This document shows, piece by piece, positions 22,094 to 33,563 of a stretch of DNA of 64,000 bases. The notes under the pieces were generated by a model. It did not search any database. It saw only the letters and a list, made by a program, of their open reading frames with translations, and was not told where the DNA came from. Each line of letters starts with the position of its first letter. The stretch's first letter is position 1. The stretch lies in assembly GCA_011799875.1 (NCBI GenBank), contig CM022298.1, positions 48,731,375-48,795,374 on the forward strand. Direction: 5' to 3'. This DNA comes from Thinopyrum elongatum (Eukaryota; Streptophyta; Magnoliopsida; Poales; Poaceae). The position numbers were made by a program, and so were the translations under genes.

Positions 22094-22386
22094 TATGCGT
22101 AGATGCAGGTTGCGATCTAGAATACATGAGATGTATGGGTGTTGCACAATATAATTAGGTAGTAGATGAGTTCTATTACTAAAAATTATTTGTGCGGGTA
22201 GCAGATGAAATCTGTTACCCGATATTCTTGTTGGTTCGCTGGAATTTGCATATTTCTGATCTTGATAACAGCATGGTGGAGTTTCAATGTTCTGGCAATC
22301 CGCGATCCTGATTGATCAACGAAGTGCTAACAGTTCATTGAATTCCATCGTAGTTAAAAAGAAAGATGAAATTTCGCAGACGAAAG
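22094..22386 (+). other. Copia-2 internal leader left of the Tekay insertion
   Basis: Non-coding leader matching 10300-10597 of Copia-1. It ends with GAAAG (22382-22386), the Tekay target duplication; the sequence resumes at 38182. Confidence 0.85.
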
Positions 22387-25300
22387 TGTAACACCCCCGG
22401 TGATTAGCAACAGTAATCACTTTTGATAATGACATGTTAGCATGATCAACAGTGCATAATCATCATTAGCATCACATTGCATTTCAACTCCTAAGTCGAA
22501 TTCAAGTTTAAATGAAAGTGGAGTATGAAAGTTGTCCAACATAGGAGCTAAAATGTCAGATAAATAACAAATATTCCAGAGGCTATTCTAAAATTGAAAC
22601 CAACATCATTGGAATTGGATAAGTGACTCGAACAACCTCAAACAGTGGATAAAGATAATATTTAGTAACCATTTATTAAATCTGAAATAAATATGGAATT
22701 ATGTTTTGCCCAAACTAATTTTAGGTGTTAGGGAATAATGCACTGGTATTTATGAAATAGGTCACACTTTTTACAAAAACCATTTGGGGCCTAAACATTT
22801 AACAGTGGAGAAAAGAGAATAAAGAAAAGGAAAAAGAAACAGAAAAGGAAAAAAAGAGCAACACCCCCCCCCCCGGCCCAACTGGGCCGAAGCCCAGCCG
22901 GCCGGCCCACCTGCGCCCCCCTCTCTATATGGCCTCCCCCAGGAGACCCAAACCCTAACCCCACCGGTGGCCACTTCCCCCTCGCTCCCCCCCTCCCCCC
23001 CCCGATCCAGATCGGAGGGGCGACCGTGCCATCGCCCCGGATCGCTGTCGCCGTCGCCGTGGACGCCGCCCGGAGCCCGCTCTCCCTCGCCGGCCTGCTC
23101 CCTCGACGCCGTCGCCCCGACGCGCCCGACCGCGCCCCCCCCGTCTCCATCTCGCCGCGACGCCGCACGTCGCGCTTCGTTCCCGCCGGCCTGCCTCCCC
23201 ATCGCCGTCGTCCCCGTCGACCACCCCGACCCCCGCTGCCCCGTCCCTACGGATCACGGTGAGGCCTCGGGCCTCTCCCCCCCCTCTCTGCTCCCGCACC
23301 TCGCCGCGCACGCATCCGCGCCGGCCACTGCCGCGACCACCCCGTGCCTCCCCGTCCTCGCGCCCGCGCGCCTGACGCCGTGCTCCCCGCGCCCGTCCCG
23401 CGGTCGCCTCGACCCGCTCCGGCCCCCGCTTCGCCTCCGCGCGACCGCCGCCCGCGGCCGCTCCAGCCACCGCGCCGCCGCCCCGCCTCCGGCCCCGCGT
23501 GCGCTCGCCTGCGCCCACGCTTCGCCGCGCCCCCGACCGCCCGCGCCCGCCCGTGCGTCCACTTTGGGCACCGGACATGTCCGGTCCCAAAAGGGGCACG
23601 CCCCGGACGTGTCCGCCCCTGGTCCACTGACCAGTGGGGCCCATGACCCAAATAAAAAAAAATAATAATAAAATAATAGTTAATTAATTAGTTAATTAAT
23701 CCTGATTAGGTTAATCTAATTAACTAATTAGTGTTAATTAAACAGTAATTAGTAATTAACTTAATTAACCGCTGACATCAGCATGAGGTCATGCTGATGT
23801 CATCATCAACACTGTTTCGGATAATGTTGAATTAAATAATTAATTAAATTTCAGAAATTAATAAAAACTTTAGAAAATCATATCTTTTAAACCGTAACTC
23901 CGATCAAAATATTTTATACATGAAACTTGCTCAGAACGACGATACGAACCCGGATACGCCCTCTGTATTCCCGTCAGATGCCCGCAGCTATAAGAACGTT
24001 CAACAATTAGACCGATTTCGATAAATGAATAGTGTCCAACTTTAATTAAATAAATCCGAATAAATTCCTAAATTAACTAAATCATTTAGTTAGGCAGTAG
24101 AACACCCCGGCATATCATTTAGGCATGTCATACATATTGTTTGCATTATTGCCGTGAATTTATTGTTTCTCTCCCCCTCCTTCTCTCTCGATAGACGCCG
24201 AGACCGGCGTCGCTGCTGTCGAGTATGACTACTCTACCGACGAGCAGCCCGTTGACGACCTCCCTCTCTTGCCAGAGCAACCAGGCAAGCCCCCCCCCCT
24301 TGAGCATTCCAGATATCGCCCATTCTATTCTCCTGCTTGCATTAGATTTCGCTACTGTTAATGTATGCTCCTATTCTGATGAATAGCCTGCTGTTGTAAC
24401 CTGTTCATTGCTACTTTACCTGCCTATGATAAACTGTTTAGTATAGGTTGGTATGAACCATCTGTGACCCCACCACCTTACCTCGTCGCCCCTGCTTGTT
24501 CATCGACGACTCGATCAACGTGATCGTCGATCAGAGACAGACGCCTCACTTCACATCCCCCCTTAGTTGTACGACTCTGCTTAGTTACTATCGAGTGCCG
24601 AGGGTGATACCTCGTAACGCACTCCTGATGAATACTCTGCAGCATAGCTGTACGGTCGTGGTCATCGAGGGTGATTCCTCCTTCTCCATGTCCGATACGA
24701 CTCTATCGTGCAACCCCTCAGTGTGAACCTCGAGGGTGATACCTCATACGTTCACCCTAATGATTATGACCACACGGTTACTTGACCTTTGTCACAGGCG
24801 GGTCCACCCTGTTGGGTACCCGCTGGGGATCTATGTTGTCGAGTGTGCCGGAAGGGCACTCGAGTGTGGTACTGTGGCGGAGCATCAGAGACTCTGATTG
24901 TCTCCGCTTGATACTAATTGAGCCTATTGGATTTGGGTGTGTGATCTGAGTGGGTCGACGTGCCCTATACGCACTACCACCACGCGGGATAATGGTTATG
25001 GGGCCCTCTGCGATGTACGTTTCTCCGAAAGCTTATCAGACGTCACGATTCACCGTGCGGGCTGATCGTCGGGATTGGGCTGGATACTTCACTGGCGAGT
25101 TCAGTGTCGCGCCTGCACCCCGGCCAGCCACGCAACGCGCAGGGTGCCCAGGGCGATGGCCCGAGACCCCTGGGTGCATAGGTTAGTCCGGCGTGCTGAC
25201 CTCTCTGCTGAGCCTAGGTAGAGCGCTGCTTCGTGTTGATCTTCCGAGGACGGGCATTACCCATCAAATATGTCCGGCCAGAGTTGATCGAGCGTGTTGG

Positions 25301-26126
25301 GTAACAGTAGTGCACCCCTGCAGGGATGAATCTTCTATCGATAGCCGGTCCTACGGTAAAGGACGCTCAGTTTGTGTATCCCGATCTACTACTTAAACTG
25401 GATACTTGTTACTTAATTGAAGCTTCGGGATTACTTTCTCGCTGGGAGTCGAGGAAGGATCTTTGAGCTGTACTTCAACATGTTTGCTAAATAAAATGCT
25501 ATTCTACTCTCTTCTACTGCTGCAAGATGATGGCTTTGAGAAGATGTTTGAAGATGCTAGTCTTCGATAGGACTAGGCCTTTCTCTCTATTCTGGCATTT
25601 CTGCAGCCCAGTCCACATATACAGCCTTTTCTCCATTGATAATGTTGCATATGTAGTATAGATCCTTGCTTGCTGAGTACTTCGGATGAGTACTCACGGT
25701 TGCTTTATTTTCTCTTTCCCCCATATACCCCACCTTGATGATACACCAGACGATGGAGTCCAGGAGCCAGACGCCACCACCGGAGCCTACTACCAGGCGG
25801 GTCCAGAGGGCACGTACTACTGGATCGAGCCATCTGACCAGGAGTAGGATCGGAGGCTCCCAGGCAGGAGGCCAACGCCTTTCGATCTAGTGTCGCTGTT
25901 TGTGCTAGCCTTCTTAAGGCAGAACTTGTCTAACTATGTCTGTACCCAGATATTATTTGTATGACTGACTTATGTATTCGGATCTTCGGATCCCTGGTCT
26001 GTAATATTGTGGACCTCCGTTTATTTGTGTTTAGAGTTGTGTTGTGATATCTTCCCGTGAGTCCCTGGGCTTGATCGTACACGTTTGCGTGTATGATTAG
26101 TGTACGATTGAAACGGGGGCGTCACA
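22387..26126 (+). repeat. Tekay LTR-1 (5' LTR)
   Basis: 3740 bp, TGTAACACCCCCGG to CCGGGGGC-like GTCACA ends. It contains a weak TATA (CTATATGG near 22925), a GC-rich block (22960-23640), an AT-rich TTAATTAA block (23660-23870) and the exon-like segments described separately. It is nearly identical to LTR-3 and to the partial LTR at 1-489. Confidence 0.95.
22967..25847 (+). other. Exon-like blocks inside the Tekay LTR with matching phases
   Basis: Three blocks share splice-like borders. Block 1 ends at 23258 before GTGAGG and is open for 97 codons upstream (to 22967). Block 2 is 24195-24284, preceded by a pyrimidine tract and TAG, followed by GCAAGC, a GC-type donor. Block 3 is 25750-25847, preceded by CAG and ending at a TAG stop. 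The phases match (292, 90 and 98 nt, total 480), and blocks 2 and 3 read as an acidic peptide (VAAVEYDYSTDEQPVDDLPL; GTYYWIEPSDQE). LTR-3 keeps the same frame (35012-35309, 36244-36333, 37801-37898). No ATG lies in frame in any block, so translation is doubtful; the borders may instead reflect leader splicing. Confidence 0.4.
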
Positions 26127-26129
26127 AGT

Positions 26130-26141
26130 TGGTATCAGAGC
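26130..26141 (+). other. Tekay primer-binding site (initiator tRNA-Met)
   Basis: TGGTATCAGAGC, three bases after the LTR end: the classic complement of the 3' end of plant initiator tRNA-Met. Confidence 0.95.
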
Positions 26142-26522
26142 CGACTGCCTGTAGGAAGCCCCCCTCCAAATTCCTTGGCCGAAGTTGAGTCTAGAAACCG
26201 AAAAACTAATTTACTAACTTGGCTGTGTGGCTTACGGGCCCACGTCGCCAACTGGGTGGTATTAGGATCTTTTATTCCTCGTCTATACTCTGGGACTCTA
26301 ATATCTCTTCTATTCGGGTTAAATAAAATTTTACTAACGCCGACACTTAGGATCTCGTAAATCCCGTCTACCCGGAGAGCTGGGTATCTGTGCGATTTCC
26401 CAGTCATTGATCTGATTAGTCTGATAATCATTTTCCTTTCCATTGTTTTGTTTAACCTTTCTCTCCGAGTTGTGTTAAACTTCTCATTGTCATTTGACAA
26501 ATCTGAATTTCCTCTGTTTCAG

Positions 26523-27293
26523 ATGGACCGTTTGTTTCCACCGCGTCCTACGACACAGCTTGTGCTTCGCACTTGGGCTCGTAATACCCCTGGGTTTCCA
26601 GCTGTCCTGATCGCTCTCATGACCAGACTTGGCTACCGCTGGTACCCTGAGTACATGGTTTACGAGGATTACCGCGAGTTTAATCAGGAGCAGTACCATG
26701 CTGATGTTCGTATCTATGATCGGCAGAATGACTCAGACACCGAGCTGCACCTTTTCCACGGTATCGGCGTGATGATTGAGATGGCAGTACATGATGCCGC
26801 CTACTCTGCTGTCGCACGTCTTCGAGGACAGTTCAGTGATATCTTGGATGACTCTGAGTTCCGATACATTCCGTATGCCCCTGCTGGAGATGCTATCGGA
26901 TACTACACAGCTATCTGTGCCCCGTACGAGCCTCGCCGATATGACCACCGCGTTCTGATTCAGTGCACTCAGGCTCTGGATCGCACTGTTCGGGCTCTCG
27001 CCGTCGAGTTGGTTGCCACTCGAGCACGTCTCTACGATGCTATGACGCAGTTGATGCCCGCTGTTCGTGCAGGGATACATCCGGAGCACATCCTTTACCC
27101 GCGCAGGACTCAGATGTATGCTGGTATTGACTGGCCTGCTGTTGGAGGTCACACACCTGCACGTGGACCTCTTCTTACAGTTCGAGACCGGGTTCTGCAT
27201 CAGAGTGCACATGGAGCACAGGATCCTTCCGCGACGAATATTCGTCGTCCGCACTCGCAGTTACCCCGTTACAGTGGTTTTCTCCGACGTTGA
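26523..27293 (+). CDS. ORF1: extra ORF upstream of gag in Tekay element
   Basis: 256 residues, intact, starting at ATG 26523. The ATG stands exactly after a strong 3' splice-site pattern (CCTCTGTTTCAG), so the mRNA may be spliced from the LTR leader. The protein ([20 protein letters not shown].., [48 protein letters not shown]) is basic at the ends and lacks any motif I can assign: no zinc finger, protease or nuclease signature, no signal peptide or membrane span. Similar ORFs of unknown role accompany other grass chromoviruses, which I state from general knowledge. Open for its full length with varied codon use, it looks like a real gene rather than chance. It lies 250 bp upstream of the gag-pol start in another frame. 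Confidence 0.75.
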   Translation: MDRLFPPRPTTQLVLRTWARNTPGFPAVLIALMTRLGYRWYPEYMVYEDYREFNQEQYHADVRIYDRQNDSDTELHLFHGIGVMIEMAVHDAAYSAVARLRGQFSDILDDSEFRYIPYAPAGDAIGYYTAICAPYEPRRYDHRVLIQCTQALDRTVRALAVELVATRARLYDAMTQLMPAVRAGIHPEHILYPRRTQMYAGIDWPAVGGHTPARGPLLTVRDRVLHQSAHGAQDPSATNIRRPHSQLPRYSGFLRR

Positions 27294-27543
27294 TGTAGCC
27301 TTTGCTATGTCTCGTTGTGTACTTCCTTACCGCGTGCCTGCGCGCCGCCTAGTATGTCTAGCTTTTAATTTGCGCTGTTATGCTGTCCGCATGTACCCGA
27401 CTTTGTGTATGGATCTGTATGTCTTAATCGACTACTGTTATGTATCTATTACACTGCTTAAGGTATGGTCGTGTTACATCATACTTGTCGCTAAACACTC
27501 GCAATTGCTTTTACTAAACTACCCCCTGTTGATACGTAGCAGG

Positions 27544-30500
27544 ATGGTTAGACCAGGTGGTCGTGCTCGTGGTCGTGCCCCTGAACGTCCACCACCGCCA
27601 GACTATATGGCAGCTATGATGCAACAGTTCGAGCTTAACCGCCAGTTCATGGTTGGAATCATGGCTCAGTTTCCGCATCAGAACAACCAGAACCAGAACC
27701 CAGCTTCAATAACTTTGACAGAGTTTACGCGACTCAACCCAACGCAGTTTCGCAACTCTGACAAGCCCCTGGATGCCGATGACTGGCTCCGCGACATCAC
27801 TCACGAGATGGAGTCAGCTAATGTCGCCCCCGCCAACTTTGTCACCTTCGCGGCCTTTTTCTTAAAGGGCCCCGCTGCTCAATGGTGGGACACACACAAG
27901 CGTACTCTGCCTGTTGGAACAGTCATCACCTGGTATGAGTTCCAGGCTGCTTTCCGTACACGTTACATCCCTCAAGCAATTATGGAACGCATGAAGACCC
28001 TGTTCCGCAACCTCACCCAGGGCAATAAAACCGTCGAAGCTTATCAGCGGGAATTTCTTGATCTCTCCCGCTATGCTGAAGAAGACATCGCCACAGATGC
28101 TCGCAGACAGGAGAAGTTCCGTAATGGACTACACCCTGACCTCAAGCTTGCACTAGCTGCTCAAGACATCAATGACTTCTCAACTCTAGTGAACAAGGCT
28201 ATTCTCGTTGAGACCGCTCAGATGGAACACAAGGACTCGCAGAAGCGCTATCGTGATGCTGGCTCATCTTCGGGCTCAGCACCGAAGCGTAGAGTTTGGA
28301 TTCCCAACAACGCGTTCCGACCCAATACCTCTGCGCCAAAGAACAATGCTGCACCACGTCTGCCTCCTCCACCACCGAGACCGTCAAAGGCTCAAGCTAT
28401 TCAGAACAATGCCCCTCTTCGTCCTGAAGATGGTTTGTGTTTCAAGTGCCGCAAACCAGGCCACCAGGCTAAAGACTGCCGCCAAGCTCAGAATCAGTTA
28501 GATTTTCCTCGTGCTGGCCGTGGATATGGCCGTGGCAACAATCAGACCCGCAACTATAATACTGGGTCTGCTTCACGTGGTCGTGGTCAAGCTTACAACA
28601 TTGACATTGAAGAAGTCCAGGATCAACCTGCTACTGTGATGGGTACCCTTCTTGTTAACTCAGTACCTGCTTCTGTATTATTTGATTCAGGAGCATCGCA
28701 TTCATTCATGTCTGAAGCATTTGCATTATCTCATGACATTGCATTCGAAAAGATGAACCTGCCAATAGTTGTCCATACCCCTGGAGGTCAATGTCAAACC
28801 ACTATGATGGCACATAATGTCCCTGTTGAAATCGAGGAATTTGAATTCCTAGCTTCCCCTATTATCCTGAAGTCTTCCACCATAGACCTCATACTCGGAA
28901 TGGATTGGTTGAAAGCTCACATTGCTTCGATCAATTGTGCCACTAAAGTCGTCCAACTTCTTCACCCCACCGATGAGATAGTGAACTATACCGCCCGCAT
29001 TACTCGAGACGCTGAAGCTGAGATATATGTTATGAATGCTTTGAACGCCTCACCTCTGGAAGGGATCGAGAACGTTCCTGTCGTTCGAGATTTTCCAGAC
29101 GTCTTTCCAGAAGAACTTCCAGGAATACCCCCGGCTAGAGCTGTCGAGTTTGTCATCGACTTGAAGCCTGGCACCGTTCCTATTGCCAAGCGACCTTATA
29201 AGATGCCTCCGCATCACCTTCTTGAGCTTAAGGAAGAAATCGACAAGTCACTTAAGAGTGGTTTCATCCGCCCCAGTTCCTCTGCTTGGGGAGCACCTTC
29301 ACTCTTCGTTAAGAAGAAGGATGGAACTAACCGATTGGTTCAGGATTACCGGCCCATTAACCAAGCCACAATCCAGAATAAATACCCACTGCCCCGGATC
29401 AATGATCTTTATGATCAACTCGCTGGATCGTCGGTGTTCTCTAAACTCGACTTGAGGTTGGGTTACCACCAGATCCGTGTCCGTGAAGAGGACATTCCCA
29501 AGACTGCATTCGTCACTCGTTATGGCTCCTATGAATACACCGTCATGTCATTTGGCCGAACGAATGCTCCAGCTACATTCTCCCGCCTGATGAATTATAT
29601 ATTCATGGATTACCTCGACAAGTTCGTCGTGGTATATCTAGATGATATCTTGGTCTATTCTAAGAATAAAGAAGAACATGCTGAACATCTCCGCCTTGTT
29701 CTAGAAAGGCTCCGAGAACACCAGTTGTATGCCAAATATTCCAAATGTGAATTCTGGTTATCTGAAGTGACCTATCTTGGTCATGTGATTTCCAAGGATG
29801 GAATTGCTGTTAACCCCGAACGAGTTCAGGCTATTCTTGACTGGACTCCCCCAAAGAATGTTAAGCAAGTCAGAAGTTTTCTCGGACTTGCTAGTTATTG
29901 CCGTCGATTCGTTGAGAACTTTTCCAAAATTGCAAAACCATTGACAAATCTGCTTCACAAAGGTGTTAAATTTGAGTGGAAAGAAAAATGTCAAGAAAGC
30001 TTTCAGACACTAAAAGATAAATTGACATCTGCCCCAGTACTAGCACCCCCGGATTCCCAAAAGGATTTCGTGATATACTGTGATGCATCTCGTCAAGGAT
30101 TAGGCTGTGTCCTAATGCAAGAGCGCAAAGTGATTGCTTATGCCTCCCGACAATTGCGTCCTCATGAAGAAAATTATCCCGTGCATGATCTTGAACTTTC
30201 TGCGGTTATCTATGCCTTGAAGCTATGGCGACATTACCTTCTCGGTAACCGTTGCGAGATATACACGGATCACCAAAGCTTGAAGTATTTATATACTCAA
30301 CCAGATCTGAACCTTCGTCAACAAAGATGGCTCGAAACAATTGCCGATTATGATATGAATATCTCATACACCCCCGGCAAGGCTAATGTAATGGCCGATG
30401 CTTTGAGTCGCAAGTCCTATAGCAACAGTCTTATGGTTCAAGAAACACAACCTCTTCTCCATGAAGAGCTTTGCAAGTTGAACCTCCATATTGTCCCACA

Positions 30501-31971
30501 GGGTTACCTCAATACCCTGGTTGTCGAACCAGATTTAGAACACGGCATTAAGGTTATGCAAAGGTATGACACTGAAGTTGAAAAGATCAAGCGATACCTC
30601 GAGAAAGGAAAGCCGTCGGAATTCCATCTTGATGCAGGTGGGATCCTATTTTTCCAACACCGTCTCTTCGTACCCAAGTTCAAGAATGAGAGGGAAAATG
30701 TTATGAAGGAAGCTCATGACACTCCCTTGTCCATTCACCCCGGTAGCACAAAGATGTACCGTGACATTTGTCAAAGATTCTGGTGGCCTAATATGAAGCG
30801 AGACATTGCTCGTTATGTTTCTGAGTGTGACGTTTGCCGCCGCGTTAAAGCTCAACATCAAAGGCCCGCAGGAACTCTGCAACCCCTGGAAATTCCTGAA
30901 TGGAAATGGGACAAGGTCCAAATGGATTTCATTACTGGTTTTCCCAGATCTCAGAAGGGTCATGATGCTATTTTTGTTGTCATTGACCGATTCTCTAAGG
31001 TTGCCCACTTTCTGCCTGTTAAGGAGACAATCACTGCTAGCCAGTTAGCAGACTTGTATGTTTCCCGAATTGTGTCACTCCACGGTGTTCCGTTGGAGAT
31101 CAGTTCTGATCGTGGCAGCCTCTTCACCTCCAGATTCTGGAATAGTTTCCAAGAAGCTATGGGAACTCATCTGTCTTTTAGCACCGCTTTTCACCCTCAG
31201 TCACAGGGTCAAGTTGAACGAGTTAATCAAGTGCTCGAAGATATGCTTCGAGCTGGCGTCATCTCCTTCGGTAAGAAATGGGAGGAATCTCTCCCGTATG
31301 CCGAATTCTCTTACAACAATAGCTATCAAGCTAGTCTGAAGATGGCACCGTTTGAAGTTCTATACGGTCGTAAGTGTCGAACCCCTCTGAATTGGTTAGA
31401 AACTGGGGAACGCTCACTCGTCGGACCGGACATTATTCGGCAAGCTGAAGAACAAGTCCGTATTGTTCGTGAACATTTGAAGTCTGCTCAGTCTCGTCAG
31501 AAGAGCAACTATGACCGAAAGCACCAGGAAATAGTCTATCAACCTGGCGAGCAAGCTTACCTCCGTGTCACTCCGTTGAAAGGCACTCATCGGTTCGGAA
31601 TCAAAGGCAAGTTAGCCCCTCGCTACATTGGCCCGTTCCGTATTCTTGCCCGTCGAGGAGAAGTGGCATATCAGTTGCAATTGCCGCCAAACCTTTCTCA
31701 AGTACATGACGTCTTTCATGTATCCCAACTCCGCCGCTGCTTCAAGGATCCTATTCGAGCTGTGGATCATGAAGTGCTTGAATTACGGGAAGATCTGTCT
31801 TATCCAGAACATCCCATCCGTATTCTTGATCAAGCTGAGCGTCGAACACGTCAAAAGTCAATCAAGTTCCTCAAGGTTCAGTGGTCAAATCATTCTGAAG
31901 ATGAAGCCACTTGGGAACGCGAGGATCGTCTTCGCGAAGAATACCCCTCTTTCTTTCAGCCTTCCTCTTAA
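27544..31971 (+). CDS. Tekay gag-pol polyprotein, full-length open frame
   Basis: 1475 residues without a stop. Order: gag (about 40-200, with PAAQWWD and FRTRYIP), CCHC knuckle 299-312 ([14 protein letters not shown]), aspartic protease at 381 (DSGASHSF), reverse transcriptase with YLDD at 698-701, RNase H with D847 (IYCDASRQ) and ADALSR near 952, integrase zinc finger from H1065, catalytic D1128, D1189, E1225 (spacing 60 and 35), then [11 protein letters not shown] and a C-terminal chromodomain-like [17 protein letters not shown]. Start chosen at ATG 27544 ([20 protein letters not shown]); the frame is open upstream but without homology. A branch-point-like TACTAAA (27512) and CAG (27542) lie just before it. 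RT reads LDLRLGYHQ and [11 protein letters not shown] where LDLRSGYHQ and FGLTNAPATF are usual, so activity may be impaired. Confidence 0.93.
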   Translation: MVRPGGRARGRAPERPPPPDYMAAMMQQFELNRQFMVGIMAQFPHQNNQNQNPASITLTEFTRLNPTQFRNSDKPLDADDWLRDITHEMESANVAPANFVTFAAFFLKGPAAQWWDTHKRTLPVGTVITWYEFQAAFRTRYIPQAIMERMKTLFRNLTQGNKTVEAYQREFLDLSRYAEEDIATDARRQEKFRNGLHPDLKLALAAQDINDFSTLVNKAILVETAQMEHKDSQKRYRDAGSSSGSAPKRRVWIPNNAFRPNTSAPKNNAAPRLPPPPPRPSKAQAIQNNAPLRPEDGLCFKCRKPGHQAKDCRQAQNQLDFPRAGRGYGRGNNQTRNYNTGSASRGRGQAYNIDIEEVQDQPATVMGTLLVNSVPASVLFDSGASHSFMSEAFALSHDIAFEKMNLPIVVHTPGGQCQTTMMAHNVPVEIEEFEFLASPIILKSSTIDLILGMDWLKAHIASINCATKVVQLLHPTDEIVNYTARITRDAEAEIYVMNALNASPLEGIENVPVVRDFPDVFPEELPGIPPARAVEFVIDLKPGTVPIAKRPYKMPPHHLLELKEEIDKSLKSGFIRPSSSAWGAPSLFVKKKDGTNRLVQDYRPINQATIQNKYPLPRINDLYDQLAGSSVFSKLDLRLGYHQIRVREEDIPKTAFVTRYGSYEYTVMSFGRTNAPATFSRLMNYIFMDYLDKFVVVYLDDILVYSKNKEEHAEHLRLVLERLREHQLYAKYSKCEFWLSEVTYLGHVISKDGIAVNPERVQAILDWTPPKNVKQVRSFLGLASYCRRFVENFSKIAKPLTNLLHKGVKFEWKEKCQESFQTLKDKLTSAPVLAPPDSQKDFVIYCDASRQGLGCVLMQERKVIAYASRQLRPHEENYPVHDLELSAVIYALKLWRHYLLGNRCEIYTDHQSLKYLYTQPDLNLRQQRWLETIADYDMNISYTPGKANVMADALSRKSYSNSLMVQETQPLLHEELCKLNLHIVPQGYLNTLVVEPDLEHGIKVMQRYDTEVEKIKRYLEKGKPSEFHLDAGGILFFQHRLFVPKFKNERENVMKEAHDTPLSIHPGSTKMYRDICQRFWWPNMKRDIARYVSECDVCRRVKAQHQRPAGTLQPLEIPEWKWDKVQMDFITGFPRSQKGHDAIFVVIDRFSKVAHFLPVKETITASQLADLYVSRIVSLHGVPLEISSDRGSLFTSRFWNSFQEAMGTHLSFSTAFHPQSQGQVERVNQVLEDMLRAGVISFGKKWEESLPYAEFSYNNSYQASLKMAPFEVLYGRKCRTPLNWLETGERSLVGPDIIRQAEEQVRIVREHLKSAQSRQKSNYDRKHQEIVYQPGEQAYLRVTPLKGTHRFGIKGKLAPRYIGPFRILARRGEVAYQLQLPPNLSQVHDVFHVSQLRRCFKDPIRAVDHEVLELREDLSYPEHPIRILDQAERRTRQKSIKFLKVQWSNHSEDEATWEREDRLREEYPSFFQPSS

Positions 31972-31998
31972 TTCTCGGGACGAGAATTCTTAATAGAT

Positions 31999-32006
31999 GA
32001 GGAGAG
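31999..32006 (+). other. Polypurine tract before Tekay LTR-2
   Basis: GAGGAGAG just before the LTR start at 32008, the primer for plus-strand synthesis. The same stretch precedes LTR-3 at 34425-34432. Confidence 0.7.
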
Positions 32007-32007
32007 T

Positions 32008-33563
32008 TGTAACACCCCCGGTGATTAGCAACAGTAATCACTTTTGATAATGACATGTTAGCATGATCAACAGTGCATAATCATCATTAGCATCACATTG
32101 CATTTCAACTCCTAAGTCAAATTCAAAATTTAAATGAAAGTGGAATATGAAAGTTGTCCAACATAGGAGCTAAAATGTCAGATAAATAACAAATATTCCA
32201 GAGGCTATTCTAAAATTGAAACCAACATCATTGGAATTGGATAAGTGACTCGAACAACCTCAAACAGTGGATAAAGATAATGTTTAATAACCATTTATTA
32301 AATCTGAAATAAATATGGAATTATGTTTTGTCCAAACTAGTTTTAGGTGTTAGGGAATAATGCACTATTATTTATGAACTAGGTCTCATGTTTTACAAAA
32401 ACCATTTTGAGGCCTGACTATTTACTAAACTGAGAAAGGAGAATAAAGAAAAAGATAAAAGAAAAATGAAACAGAAAAAAAGAGCAACGCCCCCCCCCCC
32501 GGCCCAACTGGGCCGAAGCCCAGCCGGCCGGCCCACCCGCGCCCCCTAGCCTATACCCCCAGGGACGCCCGAACCCTAGCGTCACCCACCCGCATTCCCC
32601 TCGCTCCTCTCCCCCCCCCTCGCGTCTGGATCGGGATCTCCCGATCCCGTCCGCCCCGTCGCCTACGCCGTCGCCGACGCCGCCCCGTCGCCGCCTCCCC
32701 CTCGTCAGCCCCCACCTCCCGATCCAGATCGGGATCGGGATCGCGGGAACGGCCCCGTCGCCGACGCCTCTCGCCGACGCCGCCCCGCTCCCGCGCCGGT
32801 CGGCTAGCGCCGACGCCGCCGCCGCACCGACGTCGCCCCGTCCTCTCCTCTTCCCCGACCAGCCGCCTGGCGCTCGGTCGCCCCCTCCCTCGACTGGATC
32901 CGGATCGGGGCAAATCCCCGATCCCGTCGCCCGCGACGACCTCGCCGCCGCCCGGAGCCCGCGCCTCCCCGCCGGCCTGCCTCCCCGTCGCCGTCGTCCC
33001 CGTCGACCACCCCGACCTCCCGCTGCCCCGTCCCTACGAGCACGGTGAGGCCTCGGGCCTCTTCCCCCCCCTCTCTGCTCCCGCACCTCGCCGCGCGCAC
33101 CGCGCCCCCGTGCCGCCGCTCACCGCGCTGCGCGCATGCTCACGCGTCGCCGCGCCCCGCTCGCGCCCACTCCAGCCGCCGCTGCCGCTCGTCCTCTCGC
33201 CTCTGCCTCCGCTCGCCGCGGCCACCCGCGCGCGCGCGCGCCCCCACACCTCGCCCGCGTCGCTCGCCGTGGCCCCGCGCTCACCACCGACCCGTCCGGC
33301 CGCGCCTCGCCGGCGCCCGTGGCCAGCGCCCGGGCGCACCCTGGACGCGCCCGCTCGGGCTGCGCCTGCGCCGCGCCCGCACGCCTGTGAACCCCCCCTG
33401 GGCCACTGCCCAGTGGGGCCCGAACCCCCTGTGCCGCTAACAAATGGGGCCCACGGCCCAGAACGATTTTAAGAAAATAAAAATAGAAATAAATAAAATA
33501 ATTAATTAAATAATTAATTAGTTAATTAATCCTGATTAGGTTAATCTAATTAACTAATTAGTG
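32008..33563 (+). repeat. Tekay LTR-2: truncated and divergent LTR
   Basis: Starts TGTAACACCCCCGGTGATTAGC like the other LTRs and matches them closely to about 32510. It then differs heavily through the GC-rich block (32540-33470), and matches again in the TTAATTAA block (33500-33560). It stops abruptly at 33563-33564 inside ATTAGTGT, where LTR-1 continues TTAATTAAACAG. The splice-donor-like CACGGTGAGGCCTCGGG context (33039-33055) is conserved although the surrounding sequence is not. The promoter region reads CCTATACCCCC where LTR-1 has CTCTATATGGCC. It derives from a different subfamily member. Confidence 0.9.

Noticed and set aside
22967..23665. Long overlapping Pro/Arg/Ala-rich ORFs on both strands of the GC-rich LTR blocks (also 32418-33472 and 35000-35701)
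   Set aside because: High GC content removes stop codons in all frames. The opening 'M' of the 22967 and 35012 frames is GTG. No domain is seen, so they are not called as genes; only the splice-like borders are reported.
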